NCBI GenBank assembly: GCA_036517755.1
Contig: DATDUH010000002.1
Location: forward strand, 1 to 14,792
Direction of reading: 5' to 3'
DNA from: JACOXB01 sp036517755
Lineage (GTDB): Bacteria > Patescibacteriota > Minisyncoccia > UBA6257 > Colwellbacteraceae
DNA: 14,792 nt
The notes beneath the pieces are model-generated. The model did no database searches, was not told the origin of the DNA, and worked only from the letters and a program-made list of their open reading frames with translations. This document shows, piece by piece, positions 4,254-11,729 of this stretch; the first letter of the stretch is position 1; every line of letters begins with the position of its first letter. The position numbers and the translations under genes were made by a program.

Positions 4254-4985
4254 TTATATACTTTTTATCTTTCTAATTTCTCTAGGGTTGAGGCTCGCGC
4301 CGCCAACTAAGACTCCGTCAATTTGAGGTTGGACTAGAAATCCGGCGGCATTTCGCCCATTTACTGAACCGCCGTAGAGCACCTCGGTGACCCGTGACCC
4401 GTAGCCCGTAGCTAATAGCCCCTTTAAGTAAGCAATAATCTTAGCCGCTTGCTCGGGAGTATCGGTCCGACTTCCCTTCTCGGTGCTGATGGCCCAGATC
4501 GGCTCGTAAGCTATTAATAGGTTAGAGGTTTTAGGTTTTAGGTGATAGATTCCCTTGAGGTCTTTTTTGAGTTGATTACTAATAAAGCGCTTGATAGCTG
4601 CTGAACCTCGTTGGTGTACTGCTCGATCTTCACCGACACAGAGAATCACCTTAAGACCGGCGCGAAGGGTCGTCTTCACCTTTTGATTAATCATTTCATC
4701 GGTTTCGCCTAAGTAGCGACGGCGCTCGGAATGACCGACGATAACATATTTGACCTTCAAATTTTTTAGTTGAGCCGGCGAGACCTCGCCGGTAAAGGGG
4801 CCGCCTTTCGGGAAAACATCTTGGGCAGCGAGAGTAGCGCGTTTAATGGTTCGACCGACCGCCCCAAGAAAGGGATAAGGCGCGGCGATAACGACGTTTT
4901 TGGAATCGCTAGCCTTGGCGAGCTTGATGGCTTCCCCGACGGTGTTCGGATTACTTTTCCAATTGGCCACAATAAGATTTGCCAT
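4254..4985 (-). CDS. tpiA: Triosephosphate isomerase
   Basis: Cytosolic TIM-barrel enzyme interconverting dihydroxyacetone phosphate and glyceraldehyde 3-phosphate. All catalytic elements are visible: N8 and K10 in VANWKSN, H85 in VGHSERRRYLGE, E161 in AYEPIWAI, and the phosphate-binding YGGSVNGRNA (204-213) and VLVGGASL (226-232). At 243 aa it is close to the usual length of about 250. The loop after the catalytic Glu reads AISTEKG where most enzymes have AIGTGK. Two segments are encoded by period-7 DNA repeats: residues about 147-156 (YHLKPKTSNL) and about 189-200 (GLLATGYGSRVT). Both fall in surface helices or loops ahead of conserved strands. The ATG at 4985 is directly preceded by another heptamer tract and has no Shine-Dalgarno. 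It lies between dedA and the GtrA gene in the same transcription direction. Confidence 0.97.
   Translation of the reverse strand: MANLIVANWKSNPNTVGEAIKLAKASDSKNVVIAAPYPFLGAVGRTIKRATLAAQDVFPKGGPFTGEVSPAQLKNLKVKYVIVGHSERRRYLGETDEMINQKVKTTLRAGLKVILCVGEDRAVHQRGSAAIKRFISNQLKKDLKGIYHLKPKTSNLLIAYEPIWAISTEKGSRTDTPEQAAKIIAYLKGLLATGYGSRVTEVLYGGSVNGRNAAGFLVQPQIDGVLVGGASLNPREIRKIKSI
4387..4421. repeat. Period-7 repeat inside tpiA (3' half)
   Basis: Five adjacent 7-mers on the plus strand: GTGACCC twice, then GTAGCCC, GTAGCTA and ATAGCCC. They lie within the tpiA reading frame. Because 7 is not a multiple of 3, each unit is read in a different frame and the protein shows no repeat. Confidence 0.75.
4519..4546. 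repeat. Period-7 repeat inside tpiA (middle)
   Basis: Four adjacent 7-mers on the plus strand: AGGTTAG, AGGTTTT twice, AGGTGAT. They encode the segment just upstream of the strand carrying the catalytic Glu, with no repeat at protein level. The units differ in sequence from the other tracts but share the length and A/G-GT character. Confidence 0.65.
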
Positions 4986-5006
4986 TAGTATTCAGTATAT
5001 CGTATT
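4986..5006. repeat. Period-7 repeat at the dedA-tpiA junction
   Basis: Three adjacent 7-mers on the plus strand, TAGTATT, CAGTATA and TCGTATT, begin at the base next to the tpiA start codon (4985) and run into the dedA stop codon (5005-5007). The first unit is identical to the TAGTATT unit of the pgk tract. Confidence 0.6.
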
Positions 5007-5592
5007 AGTAATTTTTATTTCGACGTCTATAAATAAACCAGGCAAGAAAGATTAAGATAGCGGCTCCGATGAAATAATCGAACTTTCGGAAATAGGGTTC
5101 GATTCGAATCCAATTCTCACCTAAAACAAAACCGATATAAGCAAGAAAAGTGGACCAAAGGAAAGAGCCGATAAAAGTGTAGGCCGAGAAACGGGTGAGG
5201 TTAACCCTAAAAAGGCCGGCCGGGAAAGAGATAAAGGTTCTCACAACCGGAATAAGCCGCCCGATGAAAACCGAGAGTTCGCCAAATCGTTTAAACCAGT
5301 TTTGGGCAGCTAAAAAGTGCCTACTCTTCCGGAGGTGGGGTTCGAGGGGTCGAGCTATTGAATAAGAGATAAGTGAACCAACCAAGTTGCCTAAGGCTCC
5401 AAAAAAAACTACAAGCCAGAAACTAAAAGCGCCCCGGCTCGCGAGGAACCCTGAAAAAGGCATAATAATTTCTGAAGGGATGGGGATATTGGCGCTTTCA
5501 AGGACCATTAGGCCGAAAACGCCAAGATAGCCAACATTATTAATAGTGCCGAGAACAAAGCCAGAAAGTTTGGCGAGGATCGAACTGAGCAT
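5005..5592 (-). CDS. DedA-family (SNARE-associated/VTT domain) membrane protein
   Basis: A 195-aa integral membrane protein of the DedA family (PF09335). These proteins act at the cytoplasmic membrane, and several characterised members are flippases or transporters recycling undecaprenyl phosphate or phospholipids. The diagnostic stretches are present: LESANIPIPSE (31-41, with E32 and E41), the GxLGNxxGSxxSY-type segment (65-77), and FIGRLIPVVRTF (109-120, with R112 and R118), followed by FPAGLFRV. Hydrophobic spans lie at roughly 15-35, 55-78, 135-160 and 170-190, and the protein ends with a basic tail (YRRRNKNY). The start ATG shares one base with the galT stop (TAATG), so translation is probably coupled. 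Proximity to the elongasome genes would suit a lipid-carrier recycling role, but this is inference and the substrate is unknown. Confidence 0.9.
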   Translation of the reverse strand: MLSSILAKLSGFVLGTINNVGYLGVFGLMVLESANIPIPSEIIMPFSGFLASRGAFSFWLVVFFGALGNLVGSLISYSIARPLEPHLRKSRHFLAAQNWFKRFGELSVFIGRLIPVVRTFISFPAGLFRVNLTRFSAYTFIGSFLWSTFLAYIGFVLGENWIRIEPYFRKFDYFIGAAILIFLAWFIYRRRNKNY

Positions 5593-6581
5593 TATTTCTG
5601 CTTCAGTAATAAAGCCGCTTCATCAGGATCAGCGGGGTTGATTTCTATACCGCTGCCCAATTCGAAACCAGCTGAGATATTAGTTCTGGGAATAATTTCA
5701 ATATGCCAGTGGTATTGGTGATAGCGACTTCGATTTTTAAGAGGCGCGGTGTGAATAAAAAAATTGTAGTCAGGACGGTTAAGAGGTTTCTCCAGCTTCT
5801 TTAGCGCTGCTTGAAGCGCCTCGCCCACACCCTTAAATAGGCTGTCGCTTGCTTCTTCGAAAAATGGTGAGTGGGCCTTAGGGAAAACCCTCATCTCAAA
5901 AGGTTCCCGAGCCGCAAACGGGAGAATAGCAATGGCGTTTTTATTCTCAAAAACTACTCTTTTCTTTTCTTTCTTTTCCCAGGCAATCTGAATACAGTGA
6001 ACGCAAGCTTTACGTCTTTGGAAGTAAATTCTGGATCCTTCAAGCGAGCGGCTCACATCCGGCGGCACAACAGGGATGGCAATTAGCTGGTAATGGGGAT
6101 GATAAATTGAAGCCCCGGCTTTAGCGCCCCAGTTTTGAAAAATAGAAACATAAGCCAGCTTCTTATCTTTACCCAGAACCAGGTACCTCTCCCTAAAAGT
6201 TTTGAGAAGCAAAACGGCCTCGGTAGCTCTTAGTTTGGGGAAATTGTTGTGGTGGTCGCGGGTGATAATCACTTCTTGATAACCAAAAGCGGGCAAGGTG
6301 GTAAATGGCCCCTTCTTTTTCGTCTTCAGCGGTCCGACGAGGGTTGAGGTAACGGCCGGATAAATATTAGGTACGACCTGAAGACGCCAACTTTTGCCTT
6401 CGGGATAGGTGAGAATGGCTTTTCGGCCGCTTGATTTTTCCCAATCCTCAAAAGGACAGTTCTTTTTAGGCGGAACAGTTCGCTTTTCTTTTTCTTTAAA
6501 CTGCTGGACGCGCCTCCGTCTGCCTGGAGCAACGAGAATCCAGTCTCCGGAGACTAGGTCTTGTCTTAATTCAGAACTCAT
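5592..6581 (-). CDS. galT: Galactose-1-phosphate uridylyltransferase-like (HIT superfamily)
   Basis: A 329-aa GalT-family nucleotidyltransferase. The family exchanges UMP between UDP-glucose and galactose 1-phosphate through a uridylyl-histidine intermediate. It opens with LRQDLVSGDWILVAPGR, typical of GalT. The active-site triad motif is HPHYQ (H161, H163, Q165), preceded by NWGAKAGAS. The second half has CVHC (193-196) and a YHWHIEIIPR motif (H291, H293). In the first zinc site of E. coli GalT the pattern is CxxC plus two histidines. Here the first Cys is present (C42 in NCPFEDWE) but the second position is Glu (E45), with H110/H111 and H161 available as partners. Start ATG 6581 overlaps the PBP2 stop as ATGA. 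Related enzymes such as ADP-glucose or other NDP-sugar transferases cannot be excluded, so exact substrate is uncertain. Confidence 0.85.
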   Translation of the reverse strand: MSSELRQDLVSGDWILVAPGRRRRVQQFKEKEKRTVPPKKNCPFEDWEKSSGRKAILTYPEGKSWRLQVVPNIYPAVTSTLVGPLKTKKKGPFTTLPAFGYQEVIITRDHHNNFPKLRATEAVLLLKTFRERYLVLGKDKKLAYVSIFQNWGAKAGASIYHPHYQLIAIPVVPPDVSRSLEGSRIYFQRRKACVHCIQIAWEKKEKKRVVFENKNAIAILPFAAREPFEMRVFPKAHSPFFEEASDSLFKGVGEALQAALKKLEKPLNRPDYNFFIHTAPLKNRSRYHQYHWHIEIIPRTNISAGFELGSGIEINPADPDEAALLLKQK

Positions 6582-8413
6582 AGTCTGTTTTCATAGTACC
6601 ATCGGAGAACGTCGCGGGCTATTGGGACAGCGTTTAAACTGCCTTCTCGGGCATCCTCGATTAAGATCAGGATGGCGATTTGGGGATTATCGGCCGGAGC
6701 ATAACCGATAAAGATGGCGTTAGTTTTGGTATTGCCGGCGACCTGAGCACTGCCGGTTTTAGCCGCGATACTAATTGGAATGTCGTGAAGCAGATAAGCC
6801 GTGCCATAAGACTCGTTCACCGCATCAACCATACCCCCTCTCACCTCGTTAAGAGCCGAATCCCATTCACTGACATCGATTAAGAGCTCGGGGGAGTCGG
6901 TCTTTTTTAAGTGAGGAACGTAGGCCTTGCCCTGACTCGCAATAGCGCTCGTAGCCGAGAGGAGCTCGAGCGGGGTTAAAACAAGATCGCCTTGGCCGAT
7001 AGCGACGTTATAAGTATCTCCCACTCGCCAGACGGAACCAGTTCTTGATTCTTTTTCTTCCGGACTAGGCAGAAAACCAGTACTTTCACCAGGCAAATCG
7101 ATCCCTGTTTTTCTATCAAGGCCGAACTTTTCCCAGTAATTTCTTAATTTCTCGATGCCCACTCCCCTAATTCCCTCAAAGCCTCCGCCGACCGTATAAA
7201 AGTAGACGTTACTTGAACGGGCCAGGGCTGAACGAAGATTAACCCAACCATGGGCCTTCCAATCAAGGAATCGGCTTGGCTGGTCAGGAAAGTAGGGATT
7301 GGGGATTTCAATATAGCCAGCCGAGAAAATTTGGGTTTGGGAATTAACCACCCCTTCTTCGAGAGCGGCAACAGCGTGGATCGGCTTAATGGTTGAACCG
7401 GGGCTATAGAGACCAGAGACTGGTCGGTTAAAAAGAGGGCGGTTGGGGCCTGAAAGGGCAGCCGAGACATTATTGCCATCGAAGCTCGGCAGGCTGAAAA
7501 GCGCGAGAATCTCTCCGTTCTGAGGATTGATGGCAATACCGGCCCCAGAAGTTCGACCTAAATTGGTCAGGGCCTCGACTGTACGCGAGTAGAAATGTTT
7601 CTGGAGTTCGGCGTCGATCGTGGTTTCAAGATTCTCTCCCGGGCGTTCGTCTTTTTTACGGCTGACTGATTCGATCTCTCCTTCGGCATTACGGAAAATA
7701 CCGAGGGCACCATTCTCACCGCGAAGGGCTTCGTCATAATAAGCTTCAAGACCAGTCCGGCCGATAAGATCATTAAGCACTAGCTTCTCGTCGGTTCTCA
7801 AGTCCTCACCACTGACTAAACCAACATAACCAACTATGTGGGCAAAAGCCGGATCCAGATACTGCCGCTCGTAATCATTCTCTACCACCAGCGATTTCAA
7901 ATTTAAACTCTTGATGGCAATGACCTGTTCCCGGGTAATATCTCTTTTCAAAATGATGTCGTAAGCCTTGAGGAGGTTGGGATCTTCGAATTGTTTAATT
8001 AATTCCTGCTTCGAAAGGCCTAAAATTTCCTCAGCCGCTTTTAGCACCGCCTTTCTTTCGCCCGTCCTTACCATTTCGTTGGCTTTCAAAAAAACGCTGA
8101 AAATAGCCTGGTTTTCTAGAAGAGGCACGCCGTTTCGGTCAAAAATGATTCCCCGGGGAGCAATTAAGGGAATTTCCTGATTCACGTTGCCTTCGGCCCG
8201 GCCGAGGTAATAATCGTATCCAAAACCACCCAAGGCTAAGAGTCTTACTAGGAAAATAGATCCGGCGGCAATGCCGCCAAAAAGAACAAACCGGAAGACC
8301 GAATGGGCTAACGGCTGCTCTATGGAATTTAGCCCGCCATCAGCGAGGCTATCAGCAATAACCTCATCAAAGTTTATTTCTCTATGGTTTTTATGAGATT
8401 GCTTCCTTGGCAT
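6578..8413 (-). CDS. mrdA: Penicillin-binding protein 2, elongasome transpeptidase
   Basis: A 611-aa class B penicillin-binding protein that cross-links peptidoglycan during cell elongation. It has a cytoplasmic N-terminus with a single membrane anchor at about 41-65, a pedestal/dimerisation domain starting at the conserved IAPRGIIFDRNGVPL (84-98), and GYVGLVSGEDL and LIGRTGLEAYYDEALRG around 195-232. The transpeptidase domain carries all three active-site motifs: SPGSTIKP with the acyl-serine S340 and K343, SSN (400-402), and KTGSAQ (552-557). It should therefore be active and beta-lactam binding. It sits directly after mreD with a 23-nt overlap and before galT with a 4-nt overlap, in the canonical mreB-mreC-mreD-mrdA order. 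The partner SEDS glycosyltransferase RodA is not in this window. Confidence 0.96.
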   Translation of the reverse strand: MPRKQSHKNHREINFDEVIADSLADGGLNSIEQPLAHSVFRFVLFGGIAAGSIFLVRLLALGGFGYDYYLGRAEGNVNQEIPLIAPRGIIFDRNGVPLLENQAIFSVFLKANEMVRTGERKAVLKAAEEILGLSKQELIKQFEDPNLLKAYDIILKRDITREQVIAIKSLNLKSLVVENDYERQYLDPAFAHIVGYVGLVSGEDLRTDEKLVLNDLIGRTGLEAYYDEALRGENGALGIFRNAEGEIESVSRKKDERPGENLETTIDAELQKHFYSRTVEALTNLGRTSGAGIAINPQNGEILALFSLPSFDGNNVSAALSGPNRPLFNRPVSGLYSPGSTIKPIHAVAALEEGVVNSQTQIFSAGYIEIPNPYFPDQPSRFLDWKAHGWVNLRSALARSSNVYFYTVGGGFEGIRGVGIEKLRNYWEKFGLDRKTGIDLPGESTGFLPSPEEKESRTGSVWRVGDTYNVAIGQGDLVLTPLELLSATSAIASQGKAYVPHLKKTDSPELLIDVSEWDSALNEVRGGMVDAVNESYGTAYLLHDIPISIAAKTGSAQVAGNTKTNAIFIGYAPADNPQIAILILIEDAREGSLNAVPIARDVLRWYYENRL

Positions 8414-8825
8414 AAGTTAATTTTAGAGCTAGGGCAACGATGAAGCCAAAGCCGAGATTCAATAGGAGTTCAATCATAAACCGCGAGAGATCAAAGGCTT
8501 GAAGATTCAGGATAAAGGTGGCGAGAGGTAGAACTAATCCTAGGGAAATAATTTTTCGCCAGGGAAGATAGTCGATGACGGCAAAACCGAGAGCCACGCT
8601 CGCGATAAAAAAAAGATCATCTATATTAATTAAAGGGGAAAACTTTAATAAGAGGGTGCCGATAGCAATTAAAGTAATTCTTTGAACCCAGCTTTGGTGA
8701 ACCAAACCCAGGATCAAAAGAAGGACTAAGGTTAAATTCGGTTTTACTCCCCAAAAGCTAAGCGGGGTGTTTTGGTAAAGCGCCGCCAATCCTACGAGCA
8801 GCAGATCAACGATAAAGATTAACAT
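8391..8825 (-). CDS. mreD: MreD-like rod-shape membrane protein
   Basis: A 144-aa very hydrophobic protein with about five membrane helices (roughly 2-19, 30-45, 48-66, 72-86, 93-108 and a last one near 118-136). Sequence similarity to MreD is always low. The call rests on size, topology, the KPNLTLVLLLILGL segment resembling the MreD N-terminal 'PNLLLLLLV' pattern, and its position between mreC and mrdA. MreD is a membrane component of the elongasome thought to balance MreC's action on PBP2-RodA. The gene overlaps mreC by 20 nt and mrdA by 23 nt, so tight translational coupling is likely. I see no alternative for a protein of this type at this site. Confidence 0.85.
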   Translation of the reverse strand: MLIFIVDLLLVGLAALYQNTPLSFWGVKPNLTLVLLLILGLVHQSWVQRITLIAIGTLLLKFSPLINIDDLFFIASVALGFAVIDYLPWRKIISLGLVLPLATFILNLQAFDLSRFMIELLLNLGFGFIVALALKLTYAKEAIS

Positions 8826-9477
8826 CTCTTAAATCTTTAAGTCTTAAACTAGGCTCAAGCACCGCCTCTTTAAAAGTAGTGCCCGGCGGTTCTTTGATTT
8901 CTTTAATATAGCCGATCATCAAACCATAAGGCAGGTCAGAACCAGAAGTAATAACCGGTTCCCCGGCTTCGATCAAAGCCTCTCGGGGAATAAGAGTAAG
9001 GCGGAGTTCGGTACCGGCCTCCATTAAAGCATCGGTTTCACTTTTACCGATTCGAACCGGGATTTTCCACGAGGGATCAAAAACGGTTCTCACCACGCTC
9101 GATGAGTCAAAAACTTTGGTCACTTTACCTACGAGAACGTTCTCGCCGTAAGTAATGACATCTGAAACGGTTAAGCCCTGCTTCTGGCCGGCCGCAATCG
9201 CTATTTCTGATTTGGTGTTAAGGGGATAGCTCGAGTAGACCTTAATAGTTTCGCCCTCATCAAGTCCAATTGCCTCTCGGAAAAGTTGGGCTTTTAGGTT
9301 TTCATTTTCTTTTTCCAGTTCGTTAATTTTCAAGCGGAGATCGGCATCACCGCTCGATTGGTTGAAGAAATTACCGAGATATGGAATCAGTTTCAGCTTT
9401 AAATTAAAAACTGGTCCTCCTAAGATCAAAAAGACCAGCAAGATAGCGATTAAACCTCCCCAAACTAATTTTTTCAT
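8806..9477 (-). CDS. mreC: Rod-shape-determining protein MreC
   Basis: A 223-aa bitopic envelope protein. It has a short cytoplasmic N-terminus, one membrane helix (about 5-22), and a charged coiled coil at about 46-69 (DLRLKINELEKENENLKAQL). The extracytoplasmic beta-barrel region contains GQKQGLTVSDVITYGENVLVGKV, VFDPSWKIPVRIG and GEPVITSGSDLPYGLMIGYI, all typical of MreC. MreC scaffolds the elongasome and activates PBP2. The length is at the short end (E. coli MreC is 367 aa), with almost no C-terminal extension. The start shares one base with the mreB stop (TAATG), and the end overlaps mreD. Confidence 0.93.
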   Translation of the reverse strand: MKKLVWGGLIAILLVFLILGGPVFNLKLKLIPYLGNFFNQSSGDADLRLKINELEKENENLKAQLFREAIGLDEGETIKVYSSYPLNTKSEIAIAAGQKQGLTVSDVITYGENVLVGKVTKVFDSSSVVRTVFDPSWKIPVRIGKSETDALMEAGTELRLTLIPREALIEAGEPVITSGSDLPYGLMIGYIKEIKEPPGTTFKEAVLEPSLRLKDLRDVNLYR

Positions 9478-10526
9478 TACAGATTAACCGGAACCGGCCG
9501 CTGTTGATTCGAGAGGATGGTATCATAGCGAGCCGGGTCTTCGATAATCATGCCGAGGCCTCTGACAACACAGGTCAAGGGATCATCAACAAGGGTGGTG
9601 CTGACCATTAATTCTTTCTCCAGATAGCGGTCAAGCCCTCGGAGAAGAGCACCGCCGCCAGCGAGATAGATTCCTCTTTGGTAGACATCGCCTACTAGTT
9701 CCGGCGGCGATTCCTCGAGCAGTGACTTAATCGAGTCGCTGGTTGCTTTTAAAGAACGCTGGAGAGCGGCCCTAACCTGGCTATTTTTTATAACCACTTC
9801 TTTGGGCAAGCCGCTTGAAACATCCCGTCCCCGGATCGGCATCTCCAAACGTTCTTCAAGGGCCGTAGCTGAGCCAACGTTAATCTTAATCTCTTCAGCC
9901 GTTGGTTCGCCGATAAAGAGTTTGTGTTCATTACGGACGAATTTGATAATATCCTCATTAAATTTCTGGCCCCCTATTTTCAGGCTTTGGGAGATAACTG
10001 CTCCGCCAACCGAGATGATGGCAACCTCGGTTGTGCCGCCGCCGACATTAATCACCATATTGGCCGTGGCCTCCTCCACCGGCAGTCTCATGCCAATAGC
10101 CGAGGCAATCGGCTCTTCAATTAAAATAACTCGAGAAGCACCGGCGGAGACAACCGCGTCTTCAACCGATTTTCTCTCAACCTCGGTTAAATTAGTAGGG
10201 ATACTGATGGCCGCCAGGTGATAGCGCGAAAAAAACTTCGCTTTATTGGCTTGTTTCAAAAAATGACGGAGGATCTCTTCGGTTGTTTCAAAATCAGAGA
10301 TGACCCCGTTCATCAGGGGTTTAATCAGACTGACATGAGCCGGAGTTCGATCAAGCATTTTTTTAGCTTCACGGCCGATAGCCAAAATCTGGTTGGTGCG
10401 ATTATTGATGGCAACGAGGGTCGGTTCATTAACTACAATTCCCTCTCCCTTCAGATAAATAAGGGTGTTGGCCGTCCCCAAATCTATACCCGCGCTTTTA
10501 TAGAAGTTTTTTAACCAGCTCGCCAT
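9477..10526 (-). CDS. mreB: Actin-like cell-shape protein MreB
   Basis: A complete 349-aa bacterial actin that forms membrane-bound filaments directing cell-wall synthesis. The phosphate-1 loop is GIDLGTANT (13-21) with D15. LIEEPIASAIG (135-145), the phosphate-2 loop GGGTTEVAIIS (162-172), SGLPKEV and the adenosine motif LAGGGALLRGLD are also present. The N-terminus MASWLKNFYK is amphipathic and suits membrane binding. Two oddities stand out. The Asp that normally precedes the phosphate-2 glycines (DIGGGT) is Asn (N160 in INVGGGT), and the usual KIEIG motif reads KINVG. The start overlaps the proS end by 29 nt and shows no Shine-Dalgarno. A second MreB-like gene lies 3.5 kb upstream (14079-14792). 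Confidence 0.96.
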   Translation of the reverse strand: MASWLKNFYKSAGIDLGTANTLIYLKGEGIVVNEPTLVAINNRTNQILAIGREAKKMLDRTPAHVSLIKPLMNGVISDFETTEEILRHFLKQANKAKFFSRYHLAAISIPTNLTEVERKSVEDAVVSAGASRVILIEEPIASAIGMRLPVEEATANMVINVGGGTTEVAIISVGGAVISQSLKIGGQKFNEDIIKFVRNEHKLFIGEPTAEEIKINVGSATALEERLEMPIRGRDVSSGLPKEVVIKNSQVRAALQRSLKATSDSIKSLLEESPPELVGDVYQRGIYLAGGGALLRGLDRYLEKELMVSTTLVDDPLTCVVRGLGMIIEDPARYDTILSNQQRPVPVNL

Positions 10527-11724
10527 AAGTTAAAAGATTGATTTGTTTTGAACTCCTTTTTTTGACCTCGATTTTTTTAACAGTTTTTTCGCTAACGGTC
10601 AATCGCCAAGGGATACCAATTAAGTCGGCATCGTTAAATTTCTCACCGGCTGTAACTTTCCGATCATCGTAAAGAACCGTTACGCCTTCCCGGCTCAGTT
10701 TTTGATAAAGATCTCGGCCCAGCCCCCCCCTTAGTTCAATAAGATGAGTCCGGAACGGAGCGATGGATTCCGGCCAGACTAGCCCTCTTTCGTCAGCGAG
10801 AACCTCAACTACCGCGGCCATTAATCTACCGAGGCCGATGCCGTAACTGCCCATAACCACCGGCCTTTTTTGACCTCTCTCGTCAAGATAGAAAAGGCCG
10901 AGAGCAGTCGAATATTTAGTTCCCAGCTTGAAAAGATTACCCACCTCGATTGCCTTGCGGACCGCTAATTTCTTCTTTTCCAACCCCAAATCCCTGACGA
11001 CTTCCGGCCGATAAACCTCTTTATTAATAGCTATCTTGTTTTTTTCATCGAGATAAATCGTATCTTCGCCAGCCTCGGCTAAAGTTTGAAATTCGTAACT
11101 GTATTTACTGAAGGAGCCGCCGCTCGCAAAAGTAAGATAAGTTCGGTCGGCTATCCCGACCCGCTTAAAGATTTTTCGGTAGGCGCCGGCGCATTTATCG
11201 AAGAATTTGTCCAATTCTTTTTCATCTCGACTAAAAGAGTAGAGGTCCTTCATCAAGAATTCCCGGGCTCTAATAAGGCCGCTTTTGCTTCTCGTTTCAT
11301 TACGAAACTTTGTCTGGATTTGATAGAGATAAGCCGGTAAATCCCGATACGAGTGGATGTGGTGCGTCATAAAATTGGCGATTTCCTCCTCGTGGGTATT
11401 AGCCAACCCCAACTCGGCTCCGTTTTTCAATTTTGTCTTAAACCAGATATCAACTGTTTTGTCGCTCCACCTTTCTGTTTTTTGCCAGATTTTTGGATCT
11501 TGAAGAGAAGTTAAAAAAATTTCTCTGCCCCCGATCGCGTTCATTTCTTCTCTGATAATATTCTCAATCTTCCGGAGCACTAAAATTCCCAGAGGAAGAT
11601 AAGAATAAACCCCGGCCATTTCTTTATTAATAAATCCAGCTCTGATTAAAAGCTGGGCGTTTTTGGCAGTCTCATCCTTTGGGATGGAGCGCCTCGTTTT
11701 TATCGGCAGTTCGGATTGTTTCAC
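10498..11724 (-). CDS. proS: Prolyl-tRNA synthetase lacking the editing domain
   Basis: A 408-aa class II synthetase charging tRNA-Pro. Motif 1 lies around GVYSYLPLGILVLRKIENIIREEM (39-61). Motif 2 is KFRNETRSKSGLIRAREF (139-156). Motif 3 is MGSYGIGLGRLM (291-302). A C-terminal anticodon-binding domain begins near residue 325. Standard bacterial ProRS is about 570 aa because an editing insertion (INS, about 180 aa) sits between motifs 2 and 3. Here that gap is filled by only about 75 residues (roughly 215-290), so the hydrolytic site for mischarged Ala-tRNA-Pro is absent. This short form is known from alphaproteobacteria, mitochondria and reduced genomes. The start is GTG at 11724, 5 nt after the rseP stop, without a visible Shine-Dalgarno. 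An uninterrupted run of eight G's on the coding strand (10730-10723) lies in the anticodon-domain region. Confidence 0.95.
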   Translation of the reverse strand: MKQSELPIKTRRSIPKDETAKNAQLLIRAGFINKEMAGVYSYLPLGILVLRKIENIIREEMNAIGGREIFLTSLQDPKIWQKTERWSDKTVDIWFKTKLKNGAELGLANTHEEEIANFMTHHIHSYRDLPAYLYQIQTKFRNETRSKSGLIRAREFLMKDLYSFSRDEKELDKFFDKCAGAYRKIFKRVGIADRTYLTFASGGSFSKYSYEFQTLAEAGEDTIYLDEKNKIAINKEVYRPEVVRDLGLEKKKLAVRKAIEVGNLFKLGTKYSTALGLFYLDERGQKRPVVMGSYGIGLGRLMAAVVEVLADERGLVWPESIAPFRTHLIELRGGLGRDLYQKLSREGVTVLYDDRKVTAGEKFNDADLIGIPWRLTVSEKTVKKIEVKKRSSKQINLLTYGELVKKLL

Positions 11725-11729
11725 TTCGG

